Origin: Comamonadaceae bacterium
Lineage (GTDB): Bacteria > Pseudomonadota > Gammaproteobacteria > Burkholderiales > Burkholderiaceae_C
DNA: 64,000 nt
Reading direction: 5' to 3'
Assembly (NCBI GenBank): GCA_027483665.1
Contig: JAIXUC010000029.1
Location: 16,672 to 80,671 of the forward strand
The notes beneath the pieces are model-generated. The model had not been told where the DNA came from. It was given only the letters and a program-made list of their open reading frames with translations, and searched no databases. Shown in pieces: positions 27,931-37,574 of the stretch; the stretch's first letter is position 1; each line of letters begins with the position of its first letter. Position numbers and translations under genes: made by a program.

Positions 27931-30900
27931 ATGAGCGATGCCCTGGCAGACGTCGGACGCCCGCAGGCGCCGCAGCGGGTCATCAAGATCCGGCGTGACT
28001 ACAACCACTGGGTCGGCAGCGAGACCATGGAGGACTACGCGCTGCGCTACACGCCGCAGCGCTTTCGCAAGTGGTCCGAGTCTCGGGTGGCGCACACCGC
28101 TTTTGGGGCCGCTTCCTTCCTCATCTTGGAGGCCGTGGGCGCCACCTTGCTGGTGCAGTACGGATTTCTCAACGCCTTCTGGGCGATCTTGGCCACCGGG
28201 CTCATCATTTTTCTGGCGGGCTGGCCCATCAGCGTGTATGCCGCACGCTACGGTGTCGACATGGACCTGCTCACACGCGGCGCTGGATTTGGCTATTTGG
28301 GCTCGACCATCACCTCGCTCATCTACGCCTCGTTCACCTTCATCTTCTTTGCGCTCGAAGCGGCTGTCATGGCTTATGCGCTGGAGCTGGCGCTCGACAT
28401 TCCGCCGGCCTGGGGCTATCTGATCTGCTCTCTGGTGGTGATTCCCCTGGTGACTCACGGCGTGTCGGTCATCAGCCGCCTGCAGTTGTGGACGCAGGGC
28501 GTTTGGTTGGTGATGTTGATCGTGCCCTACGCGGCCGTGTTGATGCACGATGCTGGTGCGTTCTCTGGCTTGGTGCACTACGCTGGTGAGGACGGCCAAG
28601 GTGGCACCTTTCAGTGGCACCTCTTTGGCGCGGCACTGACTGTGGGTGTGGCGCTCATGACCCAAATGGGCGAACAGGCCGACTACCTGCGTTTCATGCC
28701 GGCGGAGCAGCCGGGTCGCCGCTGGCGCTGGTGGGCTGGTGTGTTGGCCGGTGGCCCAGGCTGGGTGCTGCTGGGCGTGGCCAAGATGCTGGGCGGCGCT
28801 GCATTGGCTTGGCTGGCCATCCAGCTCATGGTGCCCACCGACCGCGCGGTGGACCCCAACCAGATGTACCTGGCCGCTTACCAATACGTGTTCCCGCAGT
28901 ACGGCTGGGCGGTGGCGGCCACGGCGATCTTCGTCGTGGTCTCGCAGCTCAAGATCAACGTCACCAATGCCTATGCCGGCTCGCTGGCCTGGAGCAACTT
29001 TTTCTCGCGCCTGACGCACAGCCACCCGGGCCGGGTGGTGTGGGTGGTGTTCAACACGGCCATTGCCTTTGTGCTCATGGAGATGGAGGTGTTCCAGGCG
29101 CTGGGTCGGGTGCTGGGGCTGTACTCCAACATCGCGATTGCCTGGATGATGGCCGTGGTGGCCGACTTGGTCATCAACAAGCCGCTGGGCCTGTCGCCCA
29201 AGGGCATCGAGTTCAAGCGTGCGCACCTCTACGACATCAACCCCGTGGGCGTGGGCGCCATGGGCCTGGCCTCGGTGCTGTCCATCAGCGCTTACTTGGG
29301 GGCATTCGGTCCGATGGCGCAGGCCTTCTCGGCCATCGTCGCGCTGGTCACGGCCATGGTGACTTCGCCACTCATCGCCTGGGCCACGCGTGGGCGCTAT
29401 TACTTGGCGCGCACCTCGACGGCTGAGCCCTCTGAGCCGCTTCATCCCGCTCACCCAGCCTCCTCGGCTGCAGCGGGGCAAGCCGTCGAAGACACTGCCG
29501 ATCCAGCGCACGCATCAGGCTCTTACCAGCGATGGCGCATGAGCACCTGCGTGATTTGTGAGCGCGCCTACGAAGGCCCGGACATGGCGCACTGCCCGGC
29601 TTACCAAGGCCCCATCTGCTCTTTGTGCTGCACGCTGGACGCCCGGTGTGGCGACTTGTGCAAGCCCGAGGCGCATTTCTCGGCGCAATGGCAGGCGCTG
29701 CTGCAACGCCTGCTGCCTGCCCGCCTGTGGCCTTTGCTCGACCGGGGCTTGGGGCACTTTGTCTTGCTCATGGGGCTCATCACACCCTTGTTGGCGGCCT
29801 TGTTTGCGCTGCTCTACCAGCAGGCCACAGCCGATGTGACCATGAGCGCGCAACAGGTACAGGCCTTGCGCGACGGCATGCTCAAGGCTTATTTGGCGCT
29901 GCTGCTGCTGGGGGGCGTGGTGGCTTGGTGGCTGGTGCTGGCGCAAAAGAGCCGTGCGGTGGCGCAAGAGGAATCGAACCGCCAAACGCACTTGTTGATG
30001 CGTGAGATCGCGCTGCACCGCCAGACCGACATGGCCTTGCAGCAAGCCCGCCAAGTGGCAGAGGCCGCACGCCGCCAGGCCGACTCCGCCAACTTGGCCA
30101 AAAGTCGCTACTTGAGCGCCATGAGCCACGAGTTGCGCACACCGCTCAACAGCATCTTGGGCTATGCGCAACTCATGGGCGCAGATCCCGAGGTTCCGCC
30201 GCATCGGCTGCAAGCGGTGCAGGTCATCCAGCGCAGCGGTGAGCACTTGCTGCAACTCATGGAAGGCACGCTGGACATCGCACGCATCGAGGCGGGCAAG
30301 CTCAGCCTGGACATGCGACCCATGGCTCTCGGGCCCTGCATCGACGAGCTGATGGCCTTGTTCGAACCGCAAGCGCAGGCCAAGGGCTTGGTGCTGCGCT
30401 GTGAAGTGGAAGGCAACTTGCCGCAGCGCGTGCGTGCCGACGAAAAGCGCTTGCGGCAAATCCTCATCAACCTGTTGGGCAACGCGGTGAAATTCACCGA
30501 GCAAGGGCAGGTGGTGCTGCGCGTGCGCTACGCCCGAGAAATGGCGCACTTAGAGGTGCAAGACAGCGGCCCCGGTTTGTCGCCAGAACAAATCGCCACC
30601 GTATTCGAGCCCTTCACGCGCGCCGTGCCCGCAGGCTCATTGGTGCCAGGTTCGGGCTTGGGCCTGACGATGGCGCGCATGCTGACCGACTTGATGGGTG
30701 GCGAGTTGCAGGTCAGCAGCGCGCCCGGCCAAGGCACCGTGTTTAGGCTGCGCCTGTTCCTGCCCGAAGTGTCTGTGGCGACCATCTCGCCATTGCCCGC
30801 TGTGCCTCTGCTGGAGCGCTTTCGCCCTCCGCTTTCGGGCACGAAGGCCAAGCGCCGGGTGCTGGTGGTGGACAACGAAGAGGCCGACCGCGAGTTGCTG

Positions 30901-31608
30901 GTGCAACTGCTGGCTCCGCTGGGTTTCGCCATCGACACCGCTGCGAGCGGTCATGAAGCGCTGGCCTGGCTGGAATCCCACCCCGAGTCCGCGCCGGACG
31001 TCGTGCTGATGGATTTGGCCATGCCCGGCATCGACGGCTGGGAGACCATTCGCCGCTTGCGCTTGCGCCCCGGCCCTCAGCCGGCCGTGGCGGTGGTGTC
31101 TGCCAATGCCTTCGAGCGCGCTGCTGACAACCCCATGGGCATTGCGCCAGAAGATTTCATCGTCAAGCCGGTGCGGCACGCAGAGTTACTCGACTGGCTG
31201 GAGCGGCACTTGGCGCAGCCCGAGCGCCCTGTCGCCCAAGCCGCACCAGCAGCGCCAACCGCGCCAACCGCGCAGGGCATGCCAAGTACCCCAAGCGCTC
31301 CAAGTGCACAGAACACCGCGGAAGTGCCCACGGCAACACCTGAGGCTGTAGGCTTCAGCGCCCTGCCCAGCACGGACCAACTCGATGCTTTGTTGAGCCT
31401 GGTACGCATGGGCTACTACCGTGGCATCTTGAACCACCTCGACGCCATGGAAGCAGGCTTGCCCCCAGGCGCCGACTTTGTTCGGCGCTTGCGCACCCAA
31501 GCGCAGGCTTACCAATTCGACGCCATGCAGCGCGTTTTGCTTCAAGCCCTCGCGTTCAGCGGGCGGGAGTACGGCGGAGATGACAGCCCGCCAGAATCAG
31601 CCGCCTGA
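27931..31608 (+). CDS. NCS1 transporter-domain hybrid sensor histidine kinase
   Basis: A 1225-residue fusion. Residues about 30-490 form a 12-helix NCS1 (purine/cytosine/allantoin permease-like) domain. An Ala/Pro linker leads to an eight-cysteine module (Cys540, 543, 555, 563, 566, 567, 573, 577) that looks like a zinc- or metal-binding knuckle. Two membrane helices (about 607-628 and 650-672) and a coiled coil follow, then HisKA with His733 in SHELRTPLN, an HATPase with N-box Asn851 and GSGLGL near 908, and a receiver with phospho-Asp1028. An Ala/Pro linker and a helical C-terminal domain end it, with no clear Hpt histidine. The architecture resembles transporter-coupled kinases such as CbrA but with a different transporter family. 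The response regulator gene follows after 2 bp; ureA is divergent. The start (ATG 27931) lacks a strong ribosome site, and an in-frame TTG lies at 27901. Confidence 0.9.
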   Translation: MSDALADVGRPQAPQRVIKIRRDYNHWVGSETMEDYALRYTPQRFRKWSESRVAHTAFGAASFLILEAVGATLLVQYGFLNAFWAILATGLIIFLAGWPISVYAARYGVDMDLLTRGAGFGYLGSTITSLIYASFTFIFFALEAAVMAYALELALDIPPAWGYLICSLVVIPLVTHGVSVISRLQLWTQGVWLVMLIVPYAAVLMHDAGAFSGLVHYAGEDGQGGTFQWHLFGAALTVGVALMTQMGEQADYLRFMPAEQPGRRWRWWAGVLAGGPGWVLLGVAKMLGGAALAWLAIQLMVPTDRAVDPNQMYLAAYQYVFPQYGWAVAATAIFVVVSQLKINVTNAYAGSLAWSNFFSRLTHSHPGRVVWVVFNTAIAFVLMEMEVFQALGRVLGLYSNIAIAWMMAVVADLVINKPLGLSPKGIEFKRAHLYDINPVGVGAMGLASVLSISAYLGAFGPMAQAFSAIVALVTAMVTSPLIAWATRGRYYLARTSTAEPSEPLHPAHPASSAAAGQAVEDTADPAHASGSYQRWRMSTCVICERAYEGPDMAHCPAYQGPICSLCCTLDARCGDLCKPEAHFSAQWQALLQRLLPARLWPLLDRGLGHFVLLMGLITPLLAALFALLYQQATADVTMSAQQVQALRDGMLKAYLALLLLGGVVAWWLVLAQKSRAVAQEESNRQTHLLMREIALHRQTDMALQQARQVAEAARRQADSANLAKSRYLSAMSHELRTPLNSILGYAQLMGADPEVPPHRLQAVQVIQRSGEHLLQLMEGTLDIARIEAGKLSLDMRPMALGPCIDELMALFEPQAQAKGLVLRCEVEGNLPQRVRADEKRLRQILINLLGNAVKFTEQGQVVLRVRYAREMAHLEVQDSGPGLSPEQIATVFEPFTRAVPAGSLVPGSGLGLTMARMLTDLMGGELQVSSAPGQGTVFRLRLFLPEVSVATISPLPAVPLLERFRPPLSGTKAKRRVLVVDNEEADRELLVQLLAPLGFAIDTAASGHEALAWLESHPESAPDVVLMDLAMPGIDGWETIRRLRLRPGPQPAVAVVSANAFERAADNPMGIAPEDFIVKPVRHAELLDWLERHLAQPERPVAQAAPAAPTAPTAQGMPSTPSAPSAQNTAEVPTATPEAVGFSALPSTDQLDALLSLVRMGYYRGILNHLDAMEAGLPPGADFVRRLRTQAQAYQFDAMQRVLLQALAFSGREYGGDDSPPESAA

Positions 31609-31610
31609 AC

Positions 31611-32681
31611 ATGGCCCACTCACCCATGACCGAGCACCACACGATCGACCGCAGCGTCAGCGACGTGGTGCTGATCGTGGACGACATGCCGGGCAACCTG
31701 TCCATGCTGCACGACGCGCTTGAAGAGTCGGGCTACACCGTGCTGCTGGCCACCAGCGGCGAGGCAGCACTCGCCAGTGCGGGGCAGGCGGTGCCCGACA
31801 TCGTCTTGCTCGATGCGCTCATGCCTGGCATGGATGGCTTTGAGGTGGCACGCAGGCTCAAGGCGACGCCGCATACCGCGCACATTCCCATCGTTTTCAT
31901 GACAGGTCTGACCGAGACCGAGCACTTGGTGGCCGCGTTCGAAGCGGGCGGTGCCGATTACGTCACCAAGCCGGTGCGGCCCTTGGAGGTGTTGGCGCGC
32001 ATGGCCGCGCACCTGCAGGGCGCTCGCCAAGCCCGGCAAGCCCGTAACGCGCTGGACGCTTTTGGCTACGCCAGCATGACCGTGCGCGCTGAAGATGGTC
32101 GCGTCATGTGGCAAACGCCTTTGGCACGCGGGCTGTTGGCGCGTTACTTCGCCGAGGGCTCGCCGCCCGGCCAGTTGCGCGTGCCGCAGACGGTGTTGCA
32201 GTGGTTGCAAGCGCACGCCATGCCCGGCGCTGCTCCACCAATGGGCCTGGAGATGGGCATGGACGCTGCCGCTCCACCCAGCGAAGCAGCTGTATCCAGC
32301 GAGCTGGGCGAAACCCTCAGCTTGCCCCTGGTGGTCACGCAAGGCGCGAGCCGACTGGAGCTGCGCCTGCATGCACCCGCTGGCCCTGGCGGCGAGGAAG
32401 ACCTCGATTGGTTGATCGTCATGCGCGAGGTGTCCGACACCGCCGTGATCGACTCGATGGTGCACGCCTTCGGCCTGACCGCACGCGAGGCCGAGGTGCT
32501 GTATTGGGTGGTCAAAGGCAAGACCAACCGCGACATTGGCGACATCTTGGGCTCCAGCCCCGCCACCGTGAAAAAGCAACTCGAACACGTGTTTGTGAAG
32601 CTGGGTGTGGAGACGCGCACTGCAGCGGCCGGTGTGGCGCTGCGCCGCATACGGGCACTACAACCGCAGTTCGGCGGCTGA
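31611..32681 (+). CDS. Receiver-LuxR response regulator, partner of the NCS1 kinase
   Basis: A 356-residue regulator with an N-terminal receiver (acidic pair Asp24-Asp25, phospho-acceptor Asp68, Thr98, Lys120), a middle region of about 150 residues without a recognised motif (about 135-285), and a C-terminal LuxR/FixJ helix-turn-helix (LTAREAEVLYWVVKGKTNRD then SSPATVKKQLEHVFVKLGV, about 288-340). It begins 2 bp after the stop of the fused kinase, so the two form a two-component system. Likely targets are the divergent urease operon or nearby transporter genes; this is inference from position only. Confidence 0.93.
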   Translation: MAHSPMTEHHTIDRSVSDVVLIVDDMPGNLSMLHDALEESGYTVLLATSGEAALASAGQAVPDIVLLDALMPGMDGFEVARRLKATPHTAHIPIVFMTGLTETEHLVAAFEAGGADYVTKPVRPLEVLARMAAHLQGARQARQARNALDAFGYASMTVRAEDGRVMWQTPLARGLLARYFAEGSPPGQLRVPQTVLQWLQAHAMPGAAPPMGLEMGMDAAAPPSEAAVSSELGETLSLPLVVTQGASRLELRLHAPAGPGGEEDLDWLIVMREVSDTAVIDSMVHAFGLTAREAEVLYWVVKGKTNRDIGDILGSSPATVKKQLEHVFVKLGVETRTAAAGVALRRIRALQPQFGG

Positions 32682-32728
32682 TCGCCCGCGGCTAACCCGC
32701 ACCTATACTCCGCCCGCGCTGGCAACGG

Positions 32729-32826
32729 CGCATCCGCTGGGGGTGTTGCCAAGGCTGTTGTGGCCTGGGTGACTGAGAGAGTCCCTTCGAACCTGATTGA
32801 GGTAATCCTCGCGCAGGGAAGCAAAC
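32729..32826 (+). promoter_or_regulatory. TPP riboswitch (THI element)
   Basis: The conserved thi-box core is present: ACTGAGAGAGT near 32772-32782, then CCCTTCGAACCTGAT and GGTAAT, with CGCGCAGGGAAG closing at about 32810-32821, plus the upstream GGGGGTG segment at 32739-32745. It lies about 80 bp ahead of cytX and controls a run of thiamin genes, so binding of thiamin pyrophosphate should lower expression of cytX-thiOSGE. I did not find an obvious terminator hairpin, so translational control is likelier. Confidence 0.95.
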
Positions 32827-32907
32827 CGCAGGACTGAGGCGCTCTCATGCCTTGGTCGCAGAACCTGCGGTCGGCCCACCTGCCGTTCGTTCGCTTGGAG
32901 GCGATGA

Positions 32908-34242
32908 ATGGCCATGTCACCTGACCTTTCTTCCAACCCCGCAGCCCCTGCGCTGGTGCCCATTGCCCTGTCGGACCGCGTGTTCGGCTTTCACCACCAT
33001 CTGGCCTTGTGGTTCAGCTTGGGCACGGGCTTGCTGGTCATACAAATCGGCGCTTACCTGGTGCCTGCTGTCGGCACGCGCGACGCTGCGCTGGCCATCG
33101 TCCTCGGCTCGGTGATCGGCGCCGGCCTTTTGGCTTGGACAGCGCGGTTGGGCTGCCGCACGGGCTTGTCCAGCGCGGGCCTGATGCAGGCCACCTACGG
33201 CAGCGCCTTTGCCCGGTTGCCGGTGCTGCTCAACATCGTGCAGCTCATTGGCTGGACTACTTTTGAGCTGGTGGTCATGCGCGATGGCACCTCGGCCATG
33301 CTGCGCCATGTGTTCGGTTGGGACTTGAGCGGTCTTTGGGGCGTGCTGGCCACCACGGTGTTGTGGGGCGCGGTGCTCACGGCGCTGATGACGGCCTCGA
33401 TGCTCGGGCTGGTGCGCCGCTTCGTAGGGCGCTATGGCCTGCCGCTGGTGGCCGCGTCCTTGATCTGGCTGGCCTGGCAGTTCTGGCAACGCCTGCCAGA
33501 TGGCGCGCAGGCGTTCTGGGACCGCCCGGGCAACGGCAGCATGGGCCTGTTTTCTGCGGTGGACTTGGTCATTGCGATGCCGGTTTCCTGGTTGCCGCTG
33601 GTGGCTGATTACGCGCGCTATGGCAAGAGCGGCGGCTCCACGATGCGCGGCACCTGGTTGGGTTACGCCCTGGCCAACACCGCCTGCTACGGCTTGGGCG
33701 TGCTGGTGGCCAGCACCGTGGCCCCTGGCACCGACTTGGTCGCCGCTTTGCTGCTGGCCCAAGGCGGTTTGCTGGCGCTGGGTCTGATCTTGCTCGACGA
33801 AATGGACAACGCCTACGGCGACGCGCACAGCGCAGCGGTGTCGGCGCAAAGCCTGCAGCCGCGTTTCAGCTTGCGCCGCTGGGCCGTGCTGATGGCGCTG
33901 GTGTGTACCGCGCTGGCCGTGGTGTTGCCGATGCGCAGCCTGGAGCCCTTCATGCTGATGCTCAGCTCGGTGTTTGTGCCGCTGTACGGCGTCATTCTTG
34001 GGCGCTGGGCCTTGCGGGCGAACCGCGCCCAAGCTAGCGACGTGCAACTGCAGCCCGCGCTGCCCACCCGGGCGGTCGACTGGTCAGCTGCGGCCATCTG
34101 GTTGAGTGGCATTGCCTGCTTTCATGGGCTGGCGCAATGGGCGCCGGGCTGGGGCTCTGCCCTGCCCACGCTGGCGCTCACCTTCGCGTTGGCCTGGGCC
34201 ACAGCACCAGCGCGAGCAGCCGCAGCGCCCGTTGGGACCTGA
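32908..34242 (+). CDS. cytX: Putative hydroxymethylpyrimidine transporter CytX (NCS1 family)
   Basis: A 444-residue membrane protein with about twelve hydrophobic segments and the NCS1 permease pattern (FSLGTGLLVIQIGAYLVP near the N-terminus, LPLVADYARYGK in the middle). NCS1 members directly under a TPP riboswitch are assigned to uptake of the thiamin pyrimidine precursor HMP (CytX), and this one is first in the thiamin operon. The ATG at 32908 follows GGAGGCG. Its family is the same as the transporter domain of the fused kinase 1.3 kb upstream, but its context is clearly thiamin. Confidence 0.9.
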   Translation: MAMSPDLSSNPAAPALVPIALSDRVFGFHHHLALWFSLGTGLLVIQIGAYLVPAVGTRDAALAIVLGSVIGAGLLAWTARLGCRTGLSSAGLMQATYGSAFARLPVLLNIVQLIGWTTFELVVMRDGTSAMLRHVFGWDLSGLWGVLATTVLWGAVLTALMTASMLGLVRRFVGRYGLPLVAASLIWLAWQFWQRLPDGAQAFWDRPGNGSMGLFSAVDLVIAMPVSWLPLVADYARYGKSGGSTMRGTWLGYALANTACYGLGVLVASTVAPGTDLVAALLLAQGGLLALGLILLDEMDNAYGDAHSAAVSAQSLQPRFSLRRWAVLMALVCTALAVVLPMRSLEPFMLMLSSVFVPLYGVILGRWALRANRAQASDVQLQPALPTRAVDWSAAAIWLSGIACFHGLAQWAPGWGSALPTLALTFALAWATAPARAAAAPVGT

Positions 34243-34248
34243 AGGTCC

Positions 34249-35346
34249 ATGAAGCGACCCGTGGTCATCTTGGGTGCCGGCTTGATGGGCCGGCTGTTGG
34301 CCTGCGCCCTGGCGCGAGCGGGCCACGCCGTGACCGTCTACGAGGCGCAAGGCGCAGACGCGCAGGGCTCTGCGGCGCGCGTGGCTGCGGCCATGTTGGC
34401 GCCGCTGGCCGAGTCTGCCGTGACCGAGTTGTCGGTGGTTCGCATGGGCCAGCACAGCTTGCGGCGCTGGCCCGAGTTGCTGGCCGAACTGTTGCCCGAA
34501 CTGTTGCCCCCTGCGCCGCAGGAGCCGGTCTTTTTCCAACGCGCCGGCACGCTGGTGGTCTGGCATCGGCTGGATGCACCCGAGGCCCAGCGCTTCGAGC
34601 GGCAGTTGGCCCACACGGTGCAGCGCCTGCCCGATTTGCCTGCAGCGCAGCGCCTGGGTGCAGCAGAACTTGGCGCGCTGGAGCCGGCGCTCCAAGGCCG
34701 TTTCACGCAAGGGCTTTATCTGCCCGAAGAAGGCCAGCTCGACAACCGTGCCTTGCTGGTCGCCTTGGGCTACAGCATGCAACGCTTGGGCGTGGATGTG
34801 CACTGGGGCGAGCCGCGAACGCCCGAGTCGGTCGAGCCTGGGCCGCAGGGCTGGGTGTTCGACTGCCGCGGGCTGGGTGCGCGCGGCCAGTGGCCAGCCC
34901 TGCGTGGTGTACGCGGCGAAGTCATGCGCGTTCACGCGCCGGGTGTGGTGCTGCAGCGGCCCGTGCGCTTGCTGCACCCGCGCTACCCGCTGTACATCGC
35001 ACCCAAGCCGGGTGACGTGTTCGTCATTGGGGCCACGGAAATCGAGTCCGATGATCTGTCGCCTGCCAGCGTGCAGTCGGCCCTCGAGTTGTTGGGCGCG
35101 GCCTACACCGTGCACCCTGGTTTTGCAGAAGGACGCATCGTCGAGATGGGCACGCAAGCCCGCCCGGCCCTGCCCGACAACCTGCCCGCGCTGCGCTGCA
35201 CAGGCCCGCAGCGGGTGCAAGTCAATGGCCTGTACCGCCACGGTTTTTTGGTGGCACCAGCCGTGCTCGATGCGCTGCTGGCTTTGGTCGGCAGCGGCCG
35301 AACAGACGAGGCCGAGCGTTTAGGCCTACGCTTGGAAGGTTTTTGA
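34249..35346 (+). CDS. thiO: FAD-dependent glycine oxidase-like enzyme ThiO
   Basis: ThiO supplies dehydroglycine for thiazole synthesis in aerobic thiamin formation. The 365-residue protein has an N-terminal FAD Rossmann motif (VVILGAGLMGRLLACALARA, GxGxxG), the RVAAAMLAPLAES segment typical of DAO-family oxidases, and the C-terminal GLYRHGFLVAPAV block that contacts FAD. It follows cytX by 6 bp and precedes thiS. Confidence 0.93.
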   Translation: MKRPVVILGAGLMGRLLACALARAGHAVTVYEAQGADAQGSAARVAAAMLAPLAESAVTELSVVRMGQHSLRRWPELLAELLPELLPPAPQEPVFFQRAGTLVVWHRLDAPEAQRFERQLAHTVQRLPDLPAAQRLGAAELGALEPALQGRFTQGLYLPEEGQLDNRALLVALGYSMQRLGVDVHWGEPRTPESVEPGPQGWVFDCRGLGARGQWPALRGVRGEVMRVHAPGVVLQRPVRLLHPRYPLYIAPKPGDVFVIGATEIESDDLSPASVQSALELLGAAYTVHPGFAEGRIVEMGTQARPALPDNLPALRCTGPQRVQVNGLYRHGFLVAPAVLDALLALVGSGRTDEAERLGLRLEGF

Positions 35347-35387
35347 TGGCCCCCGCTCGGGAACACGACTCCCCAGGAACTCGCTCC

Positions 35388-35585
35388 ATGGACGTTTGGA
35401 TCAATGACCAGCCACACGCCGTACCCGACGGCGCCACGCTGGCCGATGCCCTGGCGCTGCTGCAGCCGCAAGCGCCCTTTGCAGTTGCCGTGAACCGCCA
35501 ATTTGTGCCGCGCACGGCGCACGCGCAACACGCTTTGCAGCCAGGCGACCGCGTCGAGGTGGTGTCGCCCATCACCGGCGGCTGA
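35388..35585 (+). CDS. thiS: Sulfur carrier protein ThiS
   Basis: A 65-residue ubiquitin-like sulfur carrier ending in the required Gly-Gly (SPITGG), whose C-terminus is thiocarboxylated to donate sulfur to the thiazole. The ATG at 35388 (MDVWINDQ) fits the family; an earlier in-frame start at 35343 would add 15 unusual residues. It lies 41 bp after thiO and 43 bp before thiG. Confidence 0.94.
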   Translation: MDVWINDQPHAVPDGATLADALALLQPQAPFAVAVNRQFVPRTAHAQHALQPGDRVEVVSPITGG

Positions 35586-35628
35586 GCCGCTGCCGCCAAC
35601 CCAACCGCCGTTCTACGCAGCCATCCTC

Positions 35629-36495
35629 ATGAGCCAGTCGTCTTCAGCGTCCGACCGCAACGAGTCCGCCGAACCGAGCGATCCCTTGGTGCTTTACGGC
35701 CAAGTTTTCAGCAGCCGCTTGATGCTGGGCACCTCGCGTTACCCATCGCCGGCCGTTTTGGAGGCCGCCGTGCACCGCGCGCGCCCGGCCATGCTCACCG
35801 CGTCTTTGCGCCGACAAGCGGTGCCCGGCGTGGGAGGCACAGCACCGGCAGACAGCGGTGCAGAGTCTGGCGGGCTAGCCTTCTGGGGCTTGATGAAGCG
35901 CCTGGGTGTTCCGGTGTTGCCCAACACCGCCGGCTGCCGCCGCGTGGACGAGGTGCTGGCGGTGGCCGCCATGGCGCGCGAGGTCTTTGCCACCGACTGG
36001 ATCAAGCTGGAATTGATTGGTGACGATTACAGCCTGGCACCCGACACGCAGAACCTGGTGCAAGCCGCAGAAAACCTCATTCGCGACGGCTTCAAGGTGC
36101 TCCCGTACTGCACCGAAGACCTGGTCTTGTGCGAGCGCTTGGTGGACGTGGGTTGCCAGGCCGTCATGCCATGGGCTGCGCCCATCGGTACGGGGCGCGG
36201 CCCGCAAAACCCGCACGGCTTGCGGCTGCTGCGTGAACGCTTGGCCGTGCCTTTGATCGTCGATGCGGGCTTGGGTTTGCCGTCCCACGCGTGTCAGGTC
36301 TTGGAGTGGGGCTACGACGCGGTGCTGCTCAACACGGCCGTGGCCTTGGCGCAGGACCCGGTTGCCATGGCCGGTGCTTTTGCCGATGCGGTGCAAGCCG
36401 GTCGCAGCGCCTGGCGGGCTGGCGCCATGGCACCGCAAGACAACGCCCAAGCGAGCACGCCGGTGTTGGGCACACCGTTTTGGCACCAGACATGA
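35629..36495 (+). CDS. thiG: Thiazole synthase ThiG
   Basis: ThiG condenses deoxyxylulose-5-phosphate, dehydroglycine and ThiS-thiocarboxylate into the thiazole phosphate. The 288-residue TIM-barrel protein has SRLMLGTSRYPSPAVL, LPNTAGCRRVDEVL, the Schiff-base lysine in WIKLELIGD, MPWAAPIGTGRG and VDAGLGLPSHA. It is about 20 residues longer than usual at the N-terminus. The ATG at 35629 is preferred to an earlier start that would overlap thiS. Its stop overlaps the thiE ATG. Confidence 0.95.
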   Translation: MSQSSSASDRNESAEPSDPLVLYGQVFSSRLMLGTSRYPSPAVLEAAVHRARPAMLTASLRRQAVPGVGGTAPADSGAESGGLAFWGLMKRLGVPVLPNTAGCRRVDEVLAVAAMAREVFATDWIKLELIGDDYSLAPDTQNLVQAAENLIRDGFKVLPYCTEDLVLCERLVDVGCQAVMPWAAPIGTGRGPQNPHGLRLLRERLAVPLIVDAGLGLPSHACQVLEWGYDAVLLNTAVALAQDPVAMAGAFADAVQAGRSAWRAGAMAPQDNAQASTPVLGTPFWHQT

Positions 36496-37490
36496 CAGAT
36501 GCCAACTTGGCTGTAGAGGACGGCGCAGCAGCCTGGGCCGACGCCATTGTCAATGCGCACCGTGACTTGGCCCTGCCGCTCTCAGAGGGTGCGTCCGATG
36601 CGCTGCCCTTGCCTGCCACGCTTTCAAATGGGGCGCTGGCTGAACAAGCCCGGCTTGCAGGCCACAGCGCTGCCCTGCGTTTGGGCTTTGTGCCGGTGGA
36701 TGCAGCCTGCGTCGCTCAGGCTTGGGGCCTTCAGACCGCGCGCACTGGCCAATTCAACCCAGCGCATTGGCCAGACGAGCCGGCTGACTTTGGCCTGCCC
36801 GAGCCACAGACCCAGGCACCAGCCTCTAAGGACTCGGCTGATGCCCACGCCCGGGCCTTCGCACCTTGCCCGCATGCCCTGGGCCTGTACGCCGTGCTGC
36901 CCGACGCCCAGTGGGTGGGGCGCATGGCCCGCGCGGGTGTCCCCACGGTACAACTGCGCTTCAAGTCCACCGATGCGCAGGCCATCGAGCGAGAAGTGCG
37001 CGCGGCTGTGGCAGCCGTGCAGGGTACGGGCGCGCTGCTGTTCATCAACGACCACTGGCAGGCCGCCATCGACGCCGGTGCCTACGGCGTTCACCTGGGG
37101 CAGGAGGACTTGAGCGTAGCGGGCCAGCACGCCTTGGCCGCTGTCCGGGCGGCCGGCTTGCGCCTGGGCCTGAGCACCCATGGCTACGCCGAGATGCTGC
37201 GCGCCCAAGCACACAGGCCCAGCTACACGGCGCTGGGCGCGGTGTACGCCACCACGCTCAAGCGCATGGCCACAGCGCCGCAGGGTCCGGGTCGGTTGGC
37301 TGCCTATGCGCGCCTGCTGCGCGGGCAGCCACTGGTGGCGATTGGCGGCATCGATTGGGCGCGGCTGCCTGAGGTGCTGTCCAGCGGGGTGGGTTCGGTC
37401 GCCGTGGTGCGGGCCTTGATTGCAGCACCCGACCCCGAGGCTGAAGTCAAGCGCTGGATGAACGCCATCGGCCCGGCTGGACTGTCATAA
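36492..37490 (+). CDS. thiE: Thiamin-phosphate synthase ThiE with an N-terminal extension
   Basis: ThiE joins HMP-pyrophosphate and thiazole phosphate to thiamin phosphate. The C-terminal 200 residues of this 332-residue protein show the ThiE barrel: VPTVQLRFKST, LLFINDHWQAAIDAGAYGVHLGQ, LSTHGYAEML and YTALGAVYATTLKRM, with a phosphate-binding GGIDW loop near the end. About 130 residues precede the core, with an ALRLGFVPVDAACVAQAW segment; no family is recognised for them and they might be the remnant of another thiamin enzyme. The ATG overlaps the thiG stop (ATGA). Confidence 0.9.
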   Translation: MTDANLAVEDGAAAWADAIVNAHRDLALPLSEGASDALPLPATLSNGALAEQARLAGHSAALRLGFVPVDAACVAQAWGLQTARTGQFNPAHWPDEPADFGLPEPQTQAPASKDSADAHARAFAPCPHALGLYAVLPDAQWVGRMARAGVPTVQLRFKSTDAQAIEREVRAAVAAVQGTGALLFINDHWQAAIDAGAYGVHLGQEDLSVAGQHALAAVRAAGLRLGLSTHGYAEMLRAQAHRPSYTALGAVYATTLKRMATAPQGPGRLAAYARLLRGQPLVAIGGIDWARLPEVLSSGVGSVAVVRALIAAPDPEAEVKRWMNAIGPAGLS

Positions 37491-37574
37491 GCCCTGGCGG
37501 ACACCCCAATCAGCGGACGTTTCGGTGCACGTGTCGGTGCACTGCTGCACCCAAGCAGCGGCGCACAATGGTTC

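Noticed and set aside
27847..29511. 554-codon minus-strand frame opposite the NCS1 domain
   Set aside because: His/Arg/Gln-rich shadow of the transmembrane coding region; I checked it as a possible missing ureD and saw no UreD motif.
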